A DNA stretch of 64,000 nucleotides from JALZVT01 sp039029135 (lineage in GTDB: Bacteria > Pseudomonadota > Gammaproteobacteria > Pseudomonadales > Azotimanducaceae): positions 1 through 64,000 of the forward strand of contig JBCCGT010000011.1 in assembly GCA_039029135.1 (NCBI GenBank), written 5' to 3'. Shown piece after piece: positions 1 to 10,000 of the stretch; positions within the stretch are counted from its first letter, which is position 1, and each line of letters opens with the position of its first letter. The notes beneath the pieces were generated by a model that had not been told where the DNA came from, made no database searches, and worked only from the letters and a program-made list of their open reading frames with translations. A program made the position numbers and the translations under genes.

Positions 1-2
1 AG

Positions 3-602
3 GGTTATCTCCACGCCGCCGGCGATGGCGATAACAACCACGCCGAGGCGCTGGCCGCCAAAGCCGATAGCTGGTTGATTCGTGATGCGTTGTTCAAATA
101 CCACGCGGCTTGCCATCTCACACACGCGTCAATCGAAAACGTGCTGCAGGTGCGCGATCGGGTGCCGGTCGACGCCATCGAGCAGGTGACGCTGACCGTC
201 AACCCGTCGATATTGGACGTCTGCGGCATTCCCACGCCGACGACCGGATTGGAGGGAAAGTTCAGCCTGCGCGGTACGACGGCGCTTGCGTGGCTCGGGG
301 AGAACACGGGCGATGCCGCCACGTTCGTCGATACCACGATCAATCGTGACGACGTGCAGGCGCTGCTGCAGCGGGTGAACGTCGACACCGATCAGAGCCT
401 GACCACGTTCCAGTCGCGGCTGCTGTGCGTCGATCGGTCCAAGCAAAGCTTCGATGCCTATTGGGACACCAACCAGCCGGCCGCAGACCTGGCGGTGCAG
501 GGCGAGCGGCTGGCCGCGAAGTTTCGCCTGCTCGGCGGCACGACGGAGCAGGCGGCCGCCATTGCGGGGCTCGCCGACGCCGAGCGCGTTGCAGCGCTCT
601 AG
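3..602 (+). CDS. MmgE/PrpD family protein, C-terminal part (5' end outside window)
   Basis: The reading frame is open from the first bases of the window, so the true start lies upstream. About 199 residues are visible. The stretch FKYHAACHLTH followed by a small alpha/beta C-terminal domain matches the MmgE/PrpD family (2-methylcitrate dehydratase and relatives, including cis-aconitate decarboxylase). Members are cytosolic hydro-lyases or decarboxylases, but many paralogues have no known substrate, so I do not claim PrpD itself. The stop lies 2 bases before the ATG of the next gene, which suggests one transcript with the luciferase-like oxidoreductase. An internal TTG at 75 could be mistaken for a start, but conserved-looking sequence continues upstream of it. 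Confidence 0.8.
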   Translation, partial: GYLHAAGDGDNNHAEALAAKADSWLIRDALFKYHAACHLTHASIENVLQVRDRVPVDAIEQVTLTVNPSILDVCGIPTPTTGLEGKFSLRGTTALAWLGENTGDAATFVDTTINRDDVQALLQRVNVDTDQSLTTFQSRLLCVDRSKQSFDAYWDTNQPAADLAVQGERLAAKFRLLGGTTEQAAAIAGLADAERVAAL

Positions 603-604
603 CG

Positions 605-1648
605 ATGGCCGAAGCCTATGTGCAGCTCGGGCTGCATCCGGCCACGGCCGCCGCCGCTGAGGCGGCACGCCTCGAGGCGGCGGGCTGGGACGGCGTCATG
701 GTGTTCGACTCGCAGAACCTGCTGGTCGATCCTTACGTCGCGCTGACGCTCGCGGCCACATCCACCAACCGACTCGGCCTCGGCATCGGCGTCACCAACA
801 CGGTGACCCGCCACCCCGCCGTGAGCGCTGCCGCCATATGGTCACTGCACGAGGCCTCCGGCGGTCGGGCGGTGATCGGCATGGGCCGCGGCAATTCGGC
901 GCTGTTCAACCTCGGCGCCGGTCCGGTTCGCCTGGCGGCCTTTGAGACCCACGTGCGTCAGCTCATGGCCTATGTGGATGGTGACGTCGCCGAGTGGGAC
1001 ACGGCAGGCGCCGAGGCCGACACCCTGGCGCTCGACGCCGTCGCCAAGGGCGCCGCGCCGCGCGCGAGCCGGCTGAAGTGGCTGCCCCCGAACGCGCCGC
1101 CACCCGTCGTCGAGATCGCGGCAACGGGGCCCAAGGTCATGGCGATCGGTGCGCGGCACGCGCCGCGCGTGAGCGTCTCTGTCGGTGCCAATCTCGATCG
1201 TCTCGGTTGGGCGGCCAGGCAGATTCGCGCGGCCACGCCGGCGGATCGTGAGGTGCCGAAACTAACGGCCTATGTCAGCGTCGTTGCCGACGACGACGCC
1301 GCGTGGGCGCGGCAGCAGGCCGCGCCCGAGGTCGCCATGCACACCCACATACTCGCGATGCAGAAGAACGCGGACTATCCCGCGAGCGTCGACGAACGCG
1401 ACATCATTAACCGCGTCGCCAACGTGTATGACATGAACCGCCACGGCAACTTCGGCCCCCAGACGGACGCCTTACCGGAGTGGTTCATCGCGGGCAACGC
1501 CGTGGCGGGCACGCCGGCTGAGTGTGTGGACAAGCTGCGCGCGATCGCGGCGCTGGGCTTTGATCGCATTGTGTACATGGTGCCGATCCAGGCGGGACTG
1601 CGTCCGCTGCAGGCGATCGAGCAGGGGGTGCTCCCGAAGCTGGCGTGA
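605..1648 (+). CDS. LLM-class flavin-dependent oxidoreductase
   Basis: A 347-residue protein of the luciferase-like monooxygenase family, a TIM barrel using FMN or F420. Supporting stretches are the N-terminal strand ending in MVFDSQN, the segment TNRLGLGIGVTNTVTRHPAV, and GGRAVIGMGRGNSA, which is where the family places cofactor contacts. Near the C-terminus, GTPAECVDKLRAIAALGFDRI is typical of F420-dependent methylene-tetrahydromethanopterin reductase-like members. The ATG at 605 directly follows the stop of the MmgE/PrpD gene; the frame stays open upstream, but that part overlaps the preceding gene. The substrate is unknown; the paired MmgE/PrpD gene suggests a short catabolic operon. Confidence 0.85.
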   Translation: MAEAYVQLGLHPATAAAAEAARLEAAGWDGVMVFDSQNLLVDPYVALTLAATSTNRLGLGIGVTNTVTRHPAVSAAAIWSLHEASGGRAVIGMGRGNSALFNLGAGPVRLAAFETHVRQLMAYVDGDVAEWDTAGAEADTLALDAVAKGAAPRASRLKWLPPNAPPPVVEIAATGPKVMAIGARHAPRVSVSVGANLDRLGWAARQIRAATPADREVPKLTAYVSVVADDDAAWARQQAAPEVAMHTHILAMQKNADYPASVDERDIINRVANVYDMNRHGNFGPQTDALPEWFIAGNAVAGTPAECVDKLRAIAALGFDRIVYMVPIQAGLRPLQAIEQGVLPKLA

Positions 1649-1680
1649 CGGCTCGAGGTGGCCGCGCGGTGGCGAGGACG

Positions 1681-2520
1681 CTAGCCCTCGTCCAGAGCCT
1701 TCAACATGCGCTTCAGCGCGAAGTGTCGGTAGCTGTCGAGCAGCAGCGGCTCGATCTCCTGCCAGTTTGCCCGCTTTTCGATATCGAGGCTGAGCCAGCC
1801 GTTGTGACCCATGTACGGCGGGATGGTGTAGCGCTCATCTGCCGTCAGCGCTACCTGGGCGTCGCCGCCGGCCCAGAACAGCAGCCGCAATCGGCGTTCG
1901 CGGCGATGCAGCTGACAGAAGCTCTTTTTCCCGGCGCGAAAGCCTGGGTTGCCGAACGTCGTGTCCTCGCTGACTTCCGGCAGCGCCAGGCAGAATTCGC
2001 GCACTCTGGCGAGTTTCTTCTGCGTGCCCGGGTGATTCATGGGATCGAAGTCTTCCGGATCCAGCGTCATGGTCGGCGCATCGATGCGGATGGTCGGCCC
2101 TGCGGTATCGCGCAGCTCGCGCGGCGCGTGCTTGTCATAGGCCTCTCGCGCCAAATCGGCAATGCGCGCCCAGGTGAGACCCTTGTCCAGCTCGACGCCC
2201 AGCCAGCCCTTGGGGCCGACGTAGGGTGGCACGAAGAACGCGTCGGGCTCGCCCTCGGTGTACAGACGCTGGGCCCCGGGTGGCGCGTCGAGCAGCAGGG
2301 CGATGCGCCCATCGCCGTGATGGTTTACGGAATAAATCGCGAACGTCTTCCCCCGCACGCGAAAATTGGGTGAGCCGTGCGAGCGGTATTCCTCGACCTC
2401 GGGAAACGACAGCAGCACCTCGCGCACGGCCGTGCTGATGTCCTTGGCTTGATTCTTCTTGTTCTTGCTTTCCCTGCCTCGGTTCTTGCTGCCGGTCGCT
2501 GTCTTTCTTCGGGCTGCCAT
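1681..2520 (-). CDS. Tandem MmcQ/YjbR-like (DUF419) domain protein
   Basis: About 279 residues. A lysine- and arginine-rich N-terminus of roughly 30 residues is followed by two copies of the MmcQ/YjbR fold, a small alpha/beta domain related to CyaY-like folds. Each copy has a FPEVEEYRSHGSPNFRV-type start (second copy: LPEVSEDTTFGNPGFR) and a YVGPKGWLGVELD-type end (second copy: YMGHNGWLSLDIE). I choose the ATG at 2520 because a G-rich Shine-Dalgarno tract sits just upstream of it; an in-frame GTG at 2535 is less likely. Single-domain YjbR proteins are thought to bind DNA or act in stress, but function is not established. It converges with the luciferase-like gene. Confidence 0.75.
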   Translation of the reverse strand: MAARRKTATGSKNRGRESKNKKNQAKDISTAVREVLLSFPEVEEYRSHGSPNFRVRGKTFAIYSVNHHGDGRIALLLDAPPGAQRLYTEGEPDAFFVPPYVGPKGWLGVELDKGLTWARIADLAREAYDKHAPRELRDTAGPTIRIDAPTMTLDPEDFDPMNHPGTQKKLARVREFCLALPEVSEDTTFGNPGFRAGKKSFCQLHRRERRLRLLFWAGGDAQVALTADERYTIPPYMGHNGWLSLDIEKRANWQEIEPLLLDSYRHFALKRMLKALDEG

Positions 2521-2654
2521 AGTCCCCCCTGACACTTGCTTGCCGCGCTTGTCACGCCTCGGTCCGCCGATTTGGTACTAGACAGCGGATACGCGCAAGC
2601 GCCGAAGATCCCTCGGCCAGATGATAGTATGACCGCTTTCCAGATTGGGGTGCG

Positions 2655-3086
2655 GTGGGCGTGAATACGAAAGCTCGCGTTGAAGCGCGTTCTTACGAGG
2701 GCAGGGGGCGTGGGCTAATACGCCTGTGGTTGATGATGGCCCTGCTGACCGCGGCCACGTTTCTCGGCGTCGCGCACGCAGCGGAGCAGCCCCGGCCCGC
2801 CTTCCTGCAGCCTGAGGTGCTGCGGGCGGCCGCGGCCATCGATATGACGGACGCGCAGATGTCTCAGTTTCGGGAGGCCATCAGCGAATTCGCGGACGCG
2901 CGTATCAGCATGATCAACAAGTTGCGCCGGCGCTCCAACCAAACGGATCTGCCGCGCAAGATTCGCAGCAAGACGAACGGCCTCTTGCGCAAACTCGACA
3001 AGCGCGTGCTTGGGTTTCTCACCGAAGACCAGGCGAGCGCCTATGACGTCTACCGTAACCTGCTGAAGGACAACATGCGCCCATGA
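2655..3086 (+). CDS. Small secreted or membrane-anchored protein, unknown function
   Basis: A 143-residue protein starting at a GTG. A basic N-terminus leads into a hydrophobic stretch (about residues 24-40) ending in an AHAAEQ-type signal peptidase I site. The mature part is about 100 residues, helical and basic, containing DMTDAQMSQFREAISEFADAR and a C-terminal LTEDQASAYDVYRNLL. This resembles small periplasmic helical proteins with EF-like or Spy-like helices, but I do not recognise a family. The stop overlaps the DoxX start by 4 bases (ATGA), so the two are translationally coupled. The start could be a second GTG 6 bases downstream. Confidence 0.65.
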   Translation: MGVNTKARVEARSYEGRGRGLIRLWLMMALLTAATFLGVAHAAEQPRPAFLQPEVLRAAAAIDMTDAQMSQFREAISEFADARISMINKLRRRSNQTDLPRKIRSKTNGLLRKLDKRVLGFLTEDQASAYDVYRNLLKDNMRP

Positions 3087-3496
3087 GTCAATCCGAAGGC
3101 TATGCCATTCCCGGCGGCATCGCGCTGCACCATGTCGGTCGCGTTCTGCTAGGGCTGTACTTCATCGTCCCGGGCATCATGAAGATTGTTGGTTGGGACG
3201 GCACGGTTGCCTACATGGCACAGCACGGGGTACCGCTGATCGCGCTGTTGTTGCCGATCACCATCGTCCTCCAGGTGGGCGGCGGTGCCCTACTGGCCGC
3301 TAACGTGCAGCCTCGGCTGATGGCCCTGATGCTTGCGCTGCTGACCCTTGCCATCAACCTTTTCATGCACGATTTTTGGAACGCCTATGCGGGCGGCGAT
3401 CAGCAGCACGAGACGCAGAACTTCATCAAAAACCTGGCCATCGTGGCGGGCCTGCTGTACGTCGCGGGCACGAGAGTCGCGCCGCGGTCCGACTGA
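3083..3496 (+). CDS. DoxX family membrane protein
   Basis: A 137-residue protein with four hydrophobic segments and the DoxX signature GRVLLGLYFIVPGIMKIVGWDGTV, followed by FMHDFWN near the last loop. DoxX/DoxD-like proteins sit in the inner membrane; some act with thiol or quinone redox partners, others in stress defence, and most have no proven function. It is coupled by a 4-base overlap to the small secreted protein upstream, which suggests the two act together at the membrane. Confidence 0.85.
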   Translation: MSQSEGYAIPGGIALHHVGRVLLGLYFIVPGIMKIVGWDGTVAYMAQHGVPLIALLLPITIVLQVGGGALLAANVQPRLMALMLALLTLAINLFMHDFWNAYAGGDQQHETQNFIKNLAIVAGLLYVAGTRVAPRSD

Positions 3497-3599
3497 GCGT
3501 TCCCGGACCTGAGTCTCTTGCCGACTGAGGCGCGGTTCTCGAATCGACCGGCGGAAGGGGCAGCCGCCGTGTCCTTGTCGCCTGCGCTCCTATCTTTGG

Positions 3600-5729
3600 A
3601 TGATGAGACTCTCGCTTCAGCGCGCGAGCGCCGCGTTGGCGACCTTGCGCGGACGCCCCCAGGTGGTGCACCCGCGCAGGTCGTCGTCGCTCGTCATTAC
3701 CGCGACCGAACCTATCGGCGACGATCTGGCCCGCCAAGGCCAGATCGTGACGCTGAGCTACGCGCTAGCGACGCTGGCGCTGCTGCTGACGCTGGTCTGG
3801 GTGTACCGCGTACTCGACGGCAGCATCGCCGCGCACCAACGCCTGAACGCGCTGGCGTTGCTGAGCCATGAACAACAGCAGCTCTTCTCTGAGACCTATA
3901 ATCGTGTTGCCGATCTAAAAGAGACCCTGCTGGCGCCGCGACCCAATCCGCGGCTAGAGCATCAGATCAGGCAGGCCCTCGCGAGCGGCTTGAGCGCATT
4001 GCGGAACAATCAGGCGCGGCTTGACGAGACCATCGCGCAGATCGACGCCGATCTGCGGGCACCGCTGCTCGCCATCTATCTAGAGCCGCCGGACGACCTG
4101 AAATCGAAGCAAGCGCGCTACGTCGAGCGGGTAGGGCGCCTGCTCGAGCCAGACGCTCGCGTGACGCATGTTGGCATCGGCGGCTGGATTCCGATCGACG
4201 GCGCGTCGTCGAGCCGGGGCGCGCTCGCGGACAGCTATCGCCGGCTGCGTGACGTTACGAACAACATCGTCGCGGTCCACGGTGCGCGGCTGCAGAGGCG
4301 CCAGCAGCTGTCGTTTGGCGTCATCCTGCTGGTGCTGTGTCTCGAAGCGTTGTTTATCTTTCGCCCGATGGGACAGCGCCTGCAGCGCACCCACGAGCGC
4401 GTGCTCGCCGCGCAGCGTCGCCTCGGGTTTGTGGCCCACAACGACAACGCTACCGCGCTATTGAACGCGGCTGGACTGGAACGCGAGTTCGAGCAGATCG
4501 CCGGTGCTCATGCATCCTTCGACCTGCTGCTCGTAGAGGTGGACAACATGGCTCGCGTAAGCCAGCGCATTGGTGCTGCCAACGAGTCCGTTTTTTTGCG
4601 CGACTTTGCGTCGCGCCTCTTCGGCGCCGGGTCTCAGCAGGGTCTGCTGGCGCGCGTCGGGGATCACGAGTTTTGTCTGCTGCGTCCCACCGACGGGCGC
4701 GCGGGTTGGGACATGGAGCCGCTGCTCGAGACGCTCAACGGACCGCTGACCCTGGCCGGGGTGCTGGTGTACCCAGAAGCCTGCGCCGCCTTCGTGCGAT
4801 TCGCGCCCGGCGACACGTCCTGTGGGATTGCGCTCGCGCACGCGCGCATCGCGCGCAGAACGCTGCCTCCTGGGCCTGGCTGGGTGACGTTCTCGAAGCC
4901 CATGGCAGACGAGATCGCCGCGCAGGAGGGCCTGCTGATCGAGATGCGGCGGGGGCTCGACCAGGGCGAGTTCATTCCCTACTACCAGCTCAAGGTCGAT
5001 GCCAGGACCGGGGCCTTCGACGGCATGGAGGCGCTCGCGCGCTGGCTGCATCCCGATGACGGTCTCGTCTCGCCGGCGCGATTCGTTCCCGGCGCCGAAC
5101 GCACAGGCCTGGTGGTGGACCTTACCTTCAGCCTGCTGCAGCAGATTGCCGACGACGTGATCGACTGGCACAGCGCCGGCATCGACTTCGGGCGCGTAGC
5201 CTTCAACGCATCGGTGGATGTCCTGTTAAACGATGCGCTGCTTATCGTTGTCGACGACGTGATTGCGCGGGTCTGCGGCGTCATCGGTCGCAGAGACTTT
5301 CTCGAGATGGAAATCACCGAGAACGTCGCGATGTCTGCGCGTGCGGAGGAGGTCCGTCAGCGCATACGCGCGTTGCGCGAACGCGGCATCACGGTGGCGC
5401 TAGACGATTTCGGTACCGGATTCGCGTCGTTAAGCACGCTGAGCGAATTCGAATACGACGTCGTCAAGATCGATCGCAGTTTTGTGATCGACATTCACAC
5501 CAATGCCGAGCGGCGCAGCATTGTGCAGGCTGTCGTAACCCTGTGCAGCGCGTTGGGCAAGCGCTGCGTCGCGGAGGGCGTCGAGACGGTGGACGAGGCG
5601 GACACGCTGCGCGGCCTCGGCTGCGATCAGTTGCAGGGGTTCCTGTACGCGCGACCCCAGCCGGCCTCTGACGTCAGGGCCCAGCTCATTGAACGACCCA
5701 AATCGGCGCGTGTGGCTTCCAGCGCGTGA
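3600..5729 (+). CDS. Membrane c-di-GMP phosphodiesterase: periplasmic sensor, degenerate GGDEF, EAL
   Basis: 709 residues. Two membrane segments (about 50-72 and 238-255) enclose a roughly 165-residue, mostly helical periplasmic domain. A GGDEF-like domain follows (about 270-435), but its signature reads RVGDHEF at 352-358 instead of GGDEF, so cyclase activity is unlikely. The EAL domain (about 445-695) keeps the residues expected for catalysis: E477 in MEALARW, N536, E571/E574, D602-D603 in DDFGTG, K623, E659 and Q679. It should therefore hydrolyse c-di-GMP to pGpG. The stop overlaps the start of the binding-protein gene (GTGA), so the two proteins are made together and the periplasmic domain may read the binding protein. 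Confidence 0.9.
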   Translation: MMRLSLQRASAALATLRGRPQVVHPRRSSSLVITATEPIGDDLARQGQIVTLSYALATLALLLTLVWVYRVLDGSIAAHQRLNALALLSHEQQQLFSETYNRVADLKETLLAPRPNPRLEHQIRQALASGLSALRNNQARLDETIAQIDADLRAPLLAIYLEPPDDLKSKQARYVERVGRLLEPDARVTHVGIGGWIPIDGASSSRGALADSYRRLRDVTNNIVAVHGARLQRRQQLSFGVILLVLCLEALFIFRPMGQRLQRTHERVLAAQRRLGFVAHNDNATALLNAAGLEREFEQIAGAHASFDLLLVEVDNMARVSQRIGAANESVFLRDFASRLFGAGSQQGLLARVGDHEFCLLRPTDGRAGWDMEPLLETLNGPLTLAGVLVYPEACAAFVRFAPGDTSCGIALAHARIARRTLPPGPGWVTFSKPMADEIAAQEGLLIEMRRGLDQGEFIPYYQLKVDARTGAFDGMEALARWLHPDDGLVSPARFVPGAERTGLVVDLTFSLLQQIADDVIDWHSAGIDFGRVAFNASVDVLLNDALLIVVDDVIARVCGVIGRRDFLEMEITENVAMSARAEEVRQRIRALRERGITVALDDFGTGFASLSTLSEFEYDVVKIDRSFVIDIHTNAERRSIVQAVVTLCSALGKRCVAEGVETVDEADTLRGLGCDQLQGFLYARPQPASDVRAQLIERPKSARVASSA

Positions 5730-7042
5730 CGCTGGCGTGCTCACCATGGCGTCGATGGCGGGCCGCCATTTGGCTCGCGAGTTTTGCGTTGCAGGCGATG
5801 GCGCCCACCGTTCACGCGGCCGAACAACGGCGTGGCCTTGAGCACGCGGCCGAGGTCGTTCACTGGTGGGAGGATGGGGCAGACGCGCGCGCCGTCGACT
5901 ATCTGAGGCAACAGTACGAGGCGGCCGGCGGCGTTTGGCTCGACACGACCTCGGACTATCAGGGTGTCCGTCGACAGGTCGTTTCTCGGCTCGCGAAAGG
6001 TTATCCGCCGACCGCAATGCTATGGAACGCGAGCGTCGAGACGGATCAGCTCCTCGAACTCGGCTTTCTTAACGGTATCAACCAGCTTGTCGACACCCGT
6101 CGCTGGCGGCAGCTTTACTTTCCCGCTGTGCTGCGGGCGATCCAGCATCGCGGCAACTACACCGGCCTGCCGCTGAATCTGCATACCGAGACCTGGCTGT
6201 GGCTGAACCGTCGGGTCTTTGAGTCCGCCGGCGTCGCGCTACCGACAGATTGGGCAAGCATTCTGGCGGCGGCGCGGCAGCTTGAGGCTGCCGGCCGGGT
6301 GGCGCTGGTCGCGAGCACAGAGCTTTGGCAGCGCCGCGTGCTCTTCAACACCGTTCTGCTCGGCGTTTCCGGTAAGTCGATCTACGAGCGTCTCTATGCC
6401 GGTCTCGACGTCACCCTGGCCAAAGAGCCGCAGTTTTTGGCAGCGCTCGAGGTGTTCCTGCGGCTGACCAACTTCGCGCGCCAGGCGCCTGGCGATAGCA
6501 CCTGGCCGGCTCAGGCGCATGCATTCGCATCAGGGGAAGCCGCCATGTTCTTCATGGGCGATTGGGCGAAGGCGGAGTTTGTGCATCGAGGACTAACGCT
6601 CGGAACAGACTTCGACTGTCTGCTCACGCCCGGTAACCCGGACCGGCTGATCTATGTGCTGGACGTGCTCGCGTTTGGCGCATCGGAGGAGGAAGTGGAT
6701 CTCGCCAATCAGCGTCGGCTGATCGGCGTGGTCGAGCGGCCTGAGGCGATGGCTGCGTTCAATGCGTTCAAGGGATCAGTCTCACCGCTGCGCGCACAGG
6801 ACACCAGCGCGCTCGATCGCTGCGCGCGCGCGTCGTTGGCGCTTCTGAGTCGCGACGACGCGGCTTTACCGACGCTGGGTGAGTTCGGCGACGGTCGGTT
6901 CGGCGGCGCCTTCGAAAGCGTTATCGACGGGATTTGGCGCGAGCGCCCAACGAGCGATGCAGCGGCGGGGCGATTTGTTGACCTGTTGCGCTCAATACGC
7001 GCGCAGCAGTCGCCGCCGCGAACCTCAGATCGGGTCCGCTAG
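5726..7042 (+). CDS. Periplasmic sugar-type solute-binding protein (family 1), without ABC partner
   Basis: 438 residues starting at a GTG that overlaps the stop of the EAL gene. A signal peptide is clear (about residues 8-31, ending VHAAEQ). The mature protein begins VVHWWEDGADARAVDYL, which closely matches the HWWTSGGE-type start of glucose or mannose binding proteins. Further family signs are GLPLNLHTETWLWLNRRVF and GEAAMFFMGDWAK. No permease or ATPase genes adjoin it. In Vibrio, the binding protein NspS controls the GGDEF-EAL protein MbaA without transporting its ligand; this pair has the same layout, so a sensory role is my inference. Its 3' end overlaps the convergent RND gene by 18 bases. 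Confidence 0.85.
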   Translation: MTLACSPWRRWRAAIWLASFALQAMAPTVHAAEQRRGLEHAAEVVHWWEDGADARAVDYLRQQYEAAGGVWLDTTSDYQGVRRQVVSRLAKGYPPTAMLWNASVETDQLLELGFLNGINQLVDTRRWRQLYFPAVLRAIQHRGNYTGLPLNLHTETWLWLNRRVFESAGVALPTDWASILAAARQLEAAGRVALVASTELWQRRVLFNTVLLGVSGKSIYERLYAGLDVTLAKEPQFLAALEVFLRLTNFARQAPGDSTWPAQAHAFASGEAAMFFMGDWAKAEFVHRGLTLGTDFDCLLTPGNPDRLIYVLDVLAFGASEEEVDLANQRRLIGVVERPEAMAAFNAFKGSVSPLRAQDTSALDRCARASLALLSRDDAALPTLGEFGDGRFGGAFESVIDGIWRERPTSDAAAGRFVDLLRSIRAQQSPPRTSDRVR

Positions 7043-10000
7043 CATCGGGACGGCCTCTTGCCTGGTTGCCCGTTGGCCGCTAATGACCAGATAAAACGCG
7101 GGCAGTACGAATAGCGTGAAGAGGGTGCCGACGATCATTCCAGCGCTGATCACCAGCCCAATGGCGAAACGCGAATTGGCACCGGCGCCGAACGCCAGTA
7201 GCAGGGGCAAGACACCGAGCACGGTTGCGAACGTGGTCATCAGTATCGGACGCAGTCGCAGCCCGGCTGCCCGCAACACGGCATCGAACGGGTCTAAGCC
7301 CTCGTCCCGCAGGCGATTGGCGAAGTCGACGATTAGGATGCCGTGCTTGCTGATCAAACCGATCAGGGTGAGCAGTCCAACCTGCGTGTAGATGTTCAGC
7401 GTCGCGAAACCAAGCGCAAGCGGAACGATCGCACCGAACAGTGACAGCGGAACGCTGATCAGCACGATGAGCGGATCGCGGAAACTATTGAACTGGGCGG
7501 CCAGCACCAGATAGATGAACAGCATGGACACGGCGAAGAGCACGAGGAAACCGCGGCTTTCCTGAATGAAGCGCCGCGACTCGCCCTCGTAGCCGATTCG
7601 AAATCCCGTCGGCGCGATCTCCTGCAGTGCCGTCTCAAGCATCTCGAGACCGTCGCCTAGCGAGTTCGGCGGCAGCACAAAGCCCTGTATCGTGACGCTG
7701 TTGAGCTGCTGGTACTGGCGCATCGTATTGGGCTGGACGCGCTGACCGAGATCGACGACGGTGCTAAGTGGAACCAGGGCGTTGGCGGACGTACGCACGT
7801 AGTAGCGCTCGAGCCATTCCTTGGTCAGCCGGAAACCACGATCGGCCTGGGGTATGACCTTGTAGCTGCGCCCCTCGATGCTAAAGCGATTGGTCTCGGC
7901 CTCGCCGAGCATGACCTGCAGGGTCTCGCCGATCGCCGCCATAGAGATACCGAGCCGCGACGCCAGCTCGCGGTCGATGGCCACCGATATTTCGGGGCGC
8001 GAGTAGCGCAGATCCTTGCTGACCACCGCAAACATGCCTGATTCGCGCGCGCGCTGCAGCACGGCTTCGGCCACCTCAACCAGGCGCTCATAGCCCACGT
8101 TGGCAGAGATCACGAACTGCACGGGCAGGCCCGATGCGGCGCCGGGCAGGCCGCCCGCGGCGAAGGTGAAGATCTCCAGGCCGCTTATCTTGTCGTACTT
8201 GCTCTGCACCTCCTGGCGAATTTCTTCTAGCGTGCGGGTTCTTTCGTGCCATGGCTTGAGCTCGATGCCGCCGAACACCGAGTTCGGTTCGTTCACCTGC
8301 CACGAATGCGTCACCTCGGGCACGGTGCGCCAAGCCTCGACCATTTCGTCGAGAAAGTATGTGGTGTATTCGAGGCTGCCGTAGTCCGGTGGCGTGGCCA
8401 CGGCGAAGATGCTGCCGCTGTCTTCCTCCGGCGCGAGTTCTTTCTGTGCGAACAGGTAGAACACAGGCAGACTGGCGAAGATAAACACGGCGAACAGCAT
8501 GACCGCACCGCGGTTGTCGAGCGCGGCGGCGAGTGCGCGCTCATAGGCGCGATGCGCCGAGGCGAAGCGTTCATCCAGCCAGCTCGCGATCCGGCCCTGG
8601 TGTTGGTGATCCTTGAGCAGATAGGCGCACATCATTGGACTCAGGACGAGCGCTACAACACCGGATACCAGTACGGCGCCGGCGAGCGTGAGCGCAAACT
8701 CGCTGAACAGCACACCGGTCAGTCCGCCAAGGAAACCGATCGGCAGATACACGGCGACGAGCGTGAGCGTCATCGCGATCACCGGTAGCGCCACCTGTCG
8801 AGCGCCAACAATCGCCGCATCGAAAGGGCTTTTGCCTTCTTCGATGTGTCGATGCACGTTTTCTACGACAACGATCGCATCGTCCACAACCAGTCCGATC
8901 GCGATGACCATAGCGAGGAGTGTCAGCAGGTTGATGGAGAAACCCATCAGCCAAATCAGAAACAGCACGGAGATGAGCGACACCGGTATGGCGACTATCG
9001 GTATCGCGACCACGCGTAGCGAGCCGAGAAACAGCAGAATGACCAGCACGACGATAATGGATGCCTCGATCAGCGTCTGCGCGACCTCCTTTAACGCCTC
9101 GCCGATATAGATGGATAGATCAGAGTCGAGAAAGATCTCCATATCCGCCGGTAGCTGGGGATTCAGTTCTTCGATCTTCGCCTTCACGCGCGCCGCGGTT
9201 TCAAGCGGATTGGCGCCGGGCGCCTCCGTCACGCCGATGAACACGGTCTCCCGACCGCTCGAGTACACTGCCGATTCGTAGGTCTCGCTTGCGAGTTCCA
9301 CCGTCGCGACGTCGCCGAGCGTCACTCGCCGGTCGCCGTCCTGACGCACGACGATTTGCGCGAATGCCTCAGGGTCTTCCATGTCCGTTTGTGCGTCGAC
9401 GCTTGCTCGAACCAGTTCGCCGCGGGTCATGCCCGCGGCGGAAACGAAGTTGTCGCGACGTATGGCCGTGTTGATGTCCCTCGCGGTCACGCCGAACGCT
9501 GCCATGCGCGCCGGATTCAGCCAGACCCGCATGGCGAACAGACCGCTGCCCAGAATTCTCGCTTCGCCGACGCCCTCGACTGTTGCCAACTCGGGCTGAA
9601 TGGTGCGCATGCCGACGTCGGCAACCTGCTGCACGCTCATCTGTTCGGACAATAGCGCCAGATACATCATCGAGTCGCCGCCCGTGCGATTCGAAACCAC
9701 GGGGTCTTCAACTTCGCGGGGTAGCTCAAAGCGGGCTTCGTTGACCTTGGTGATGACTTCGCCAAGCACGTCGGTTGAGTTTTCGCCGAGGCGCACATGA
9801 ACCTGTATCTGGGCTACGCCAGGATCGGACTGCGAAGTGATGTAGTCGACGCCCTTGGCGGCGGCGATCCGACGCTGCAGCGGCGTGGTCACGAATCCCT
9901 GTACGGTGCCCGCGCTGGCACCGGGGTAGGCCGCGGATACGAAGATCACGCTCTTCTCGATCTCCGGATACTCCCGCAGCGGCAGCTGGGTACCGGCCTG

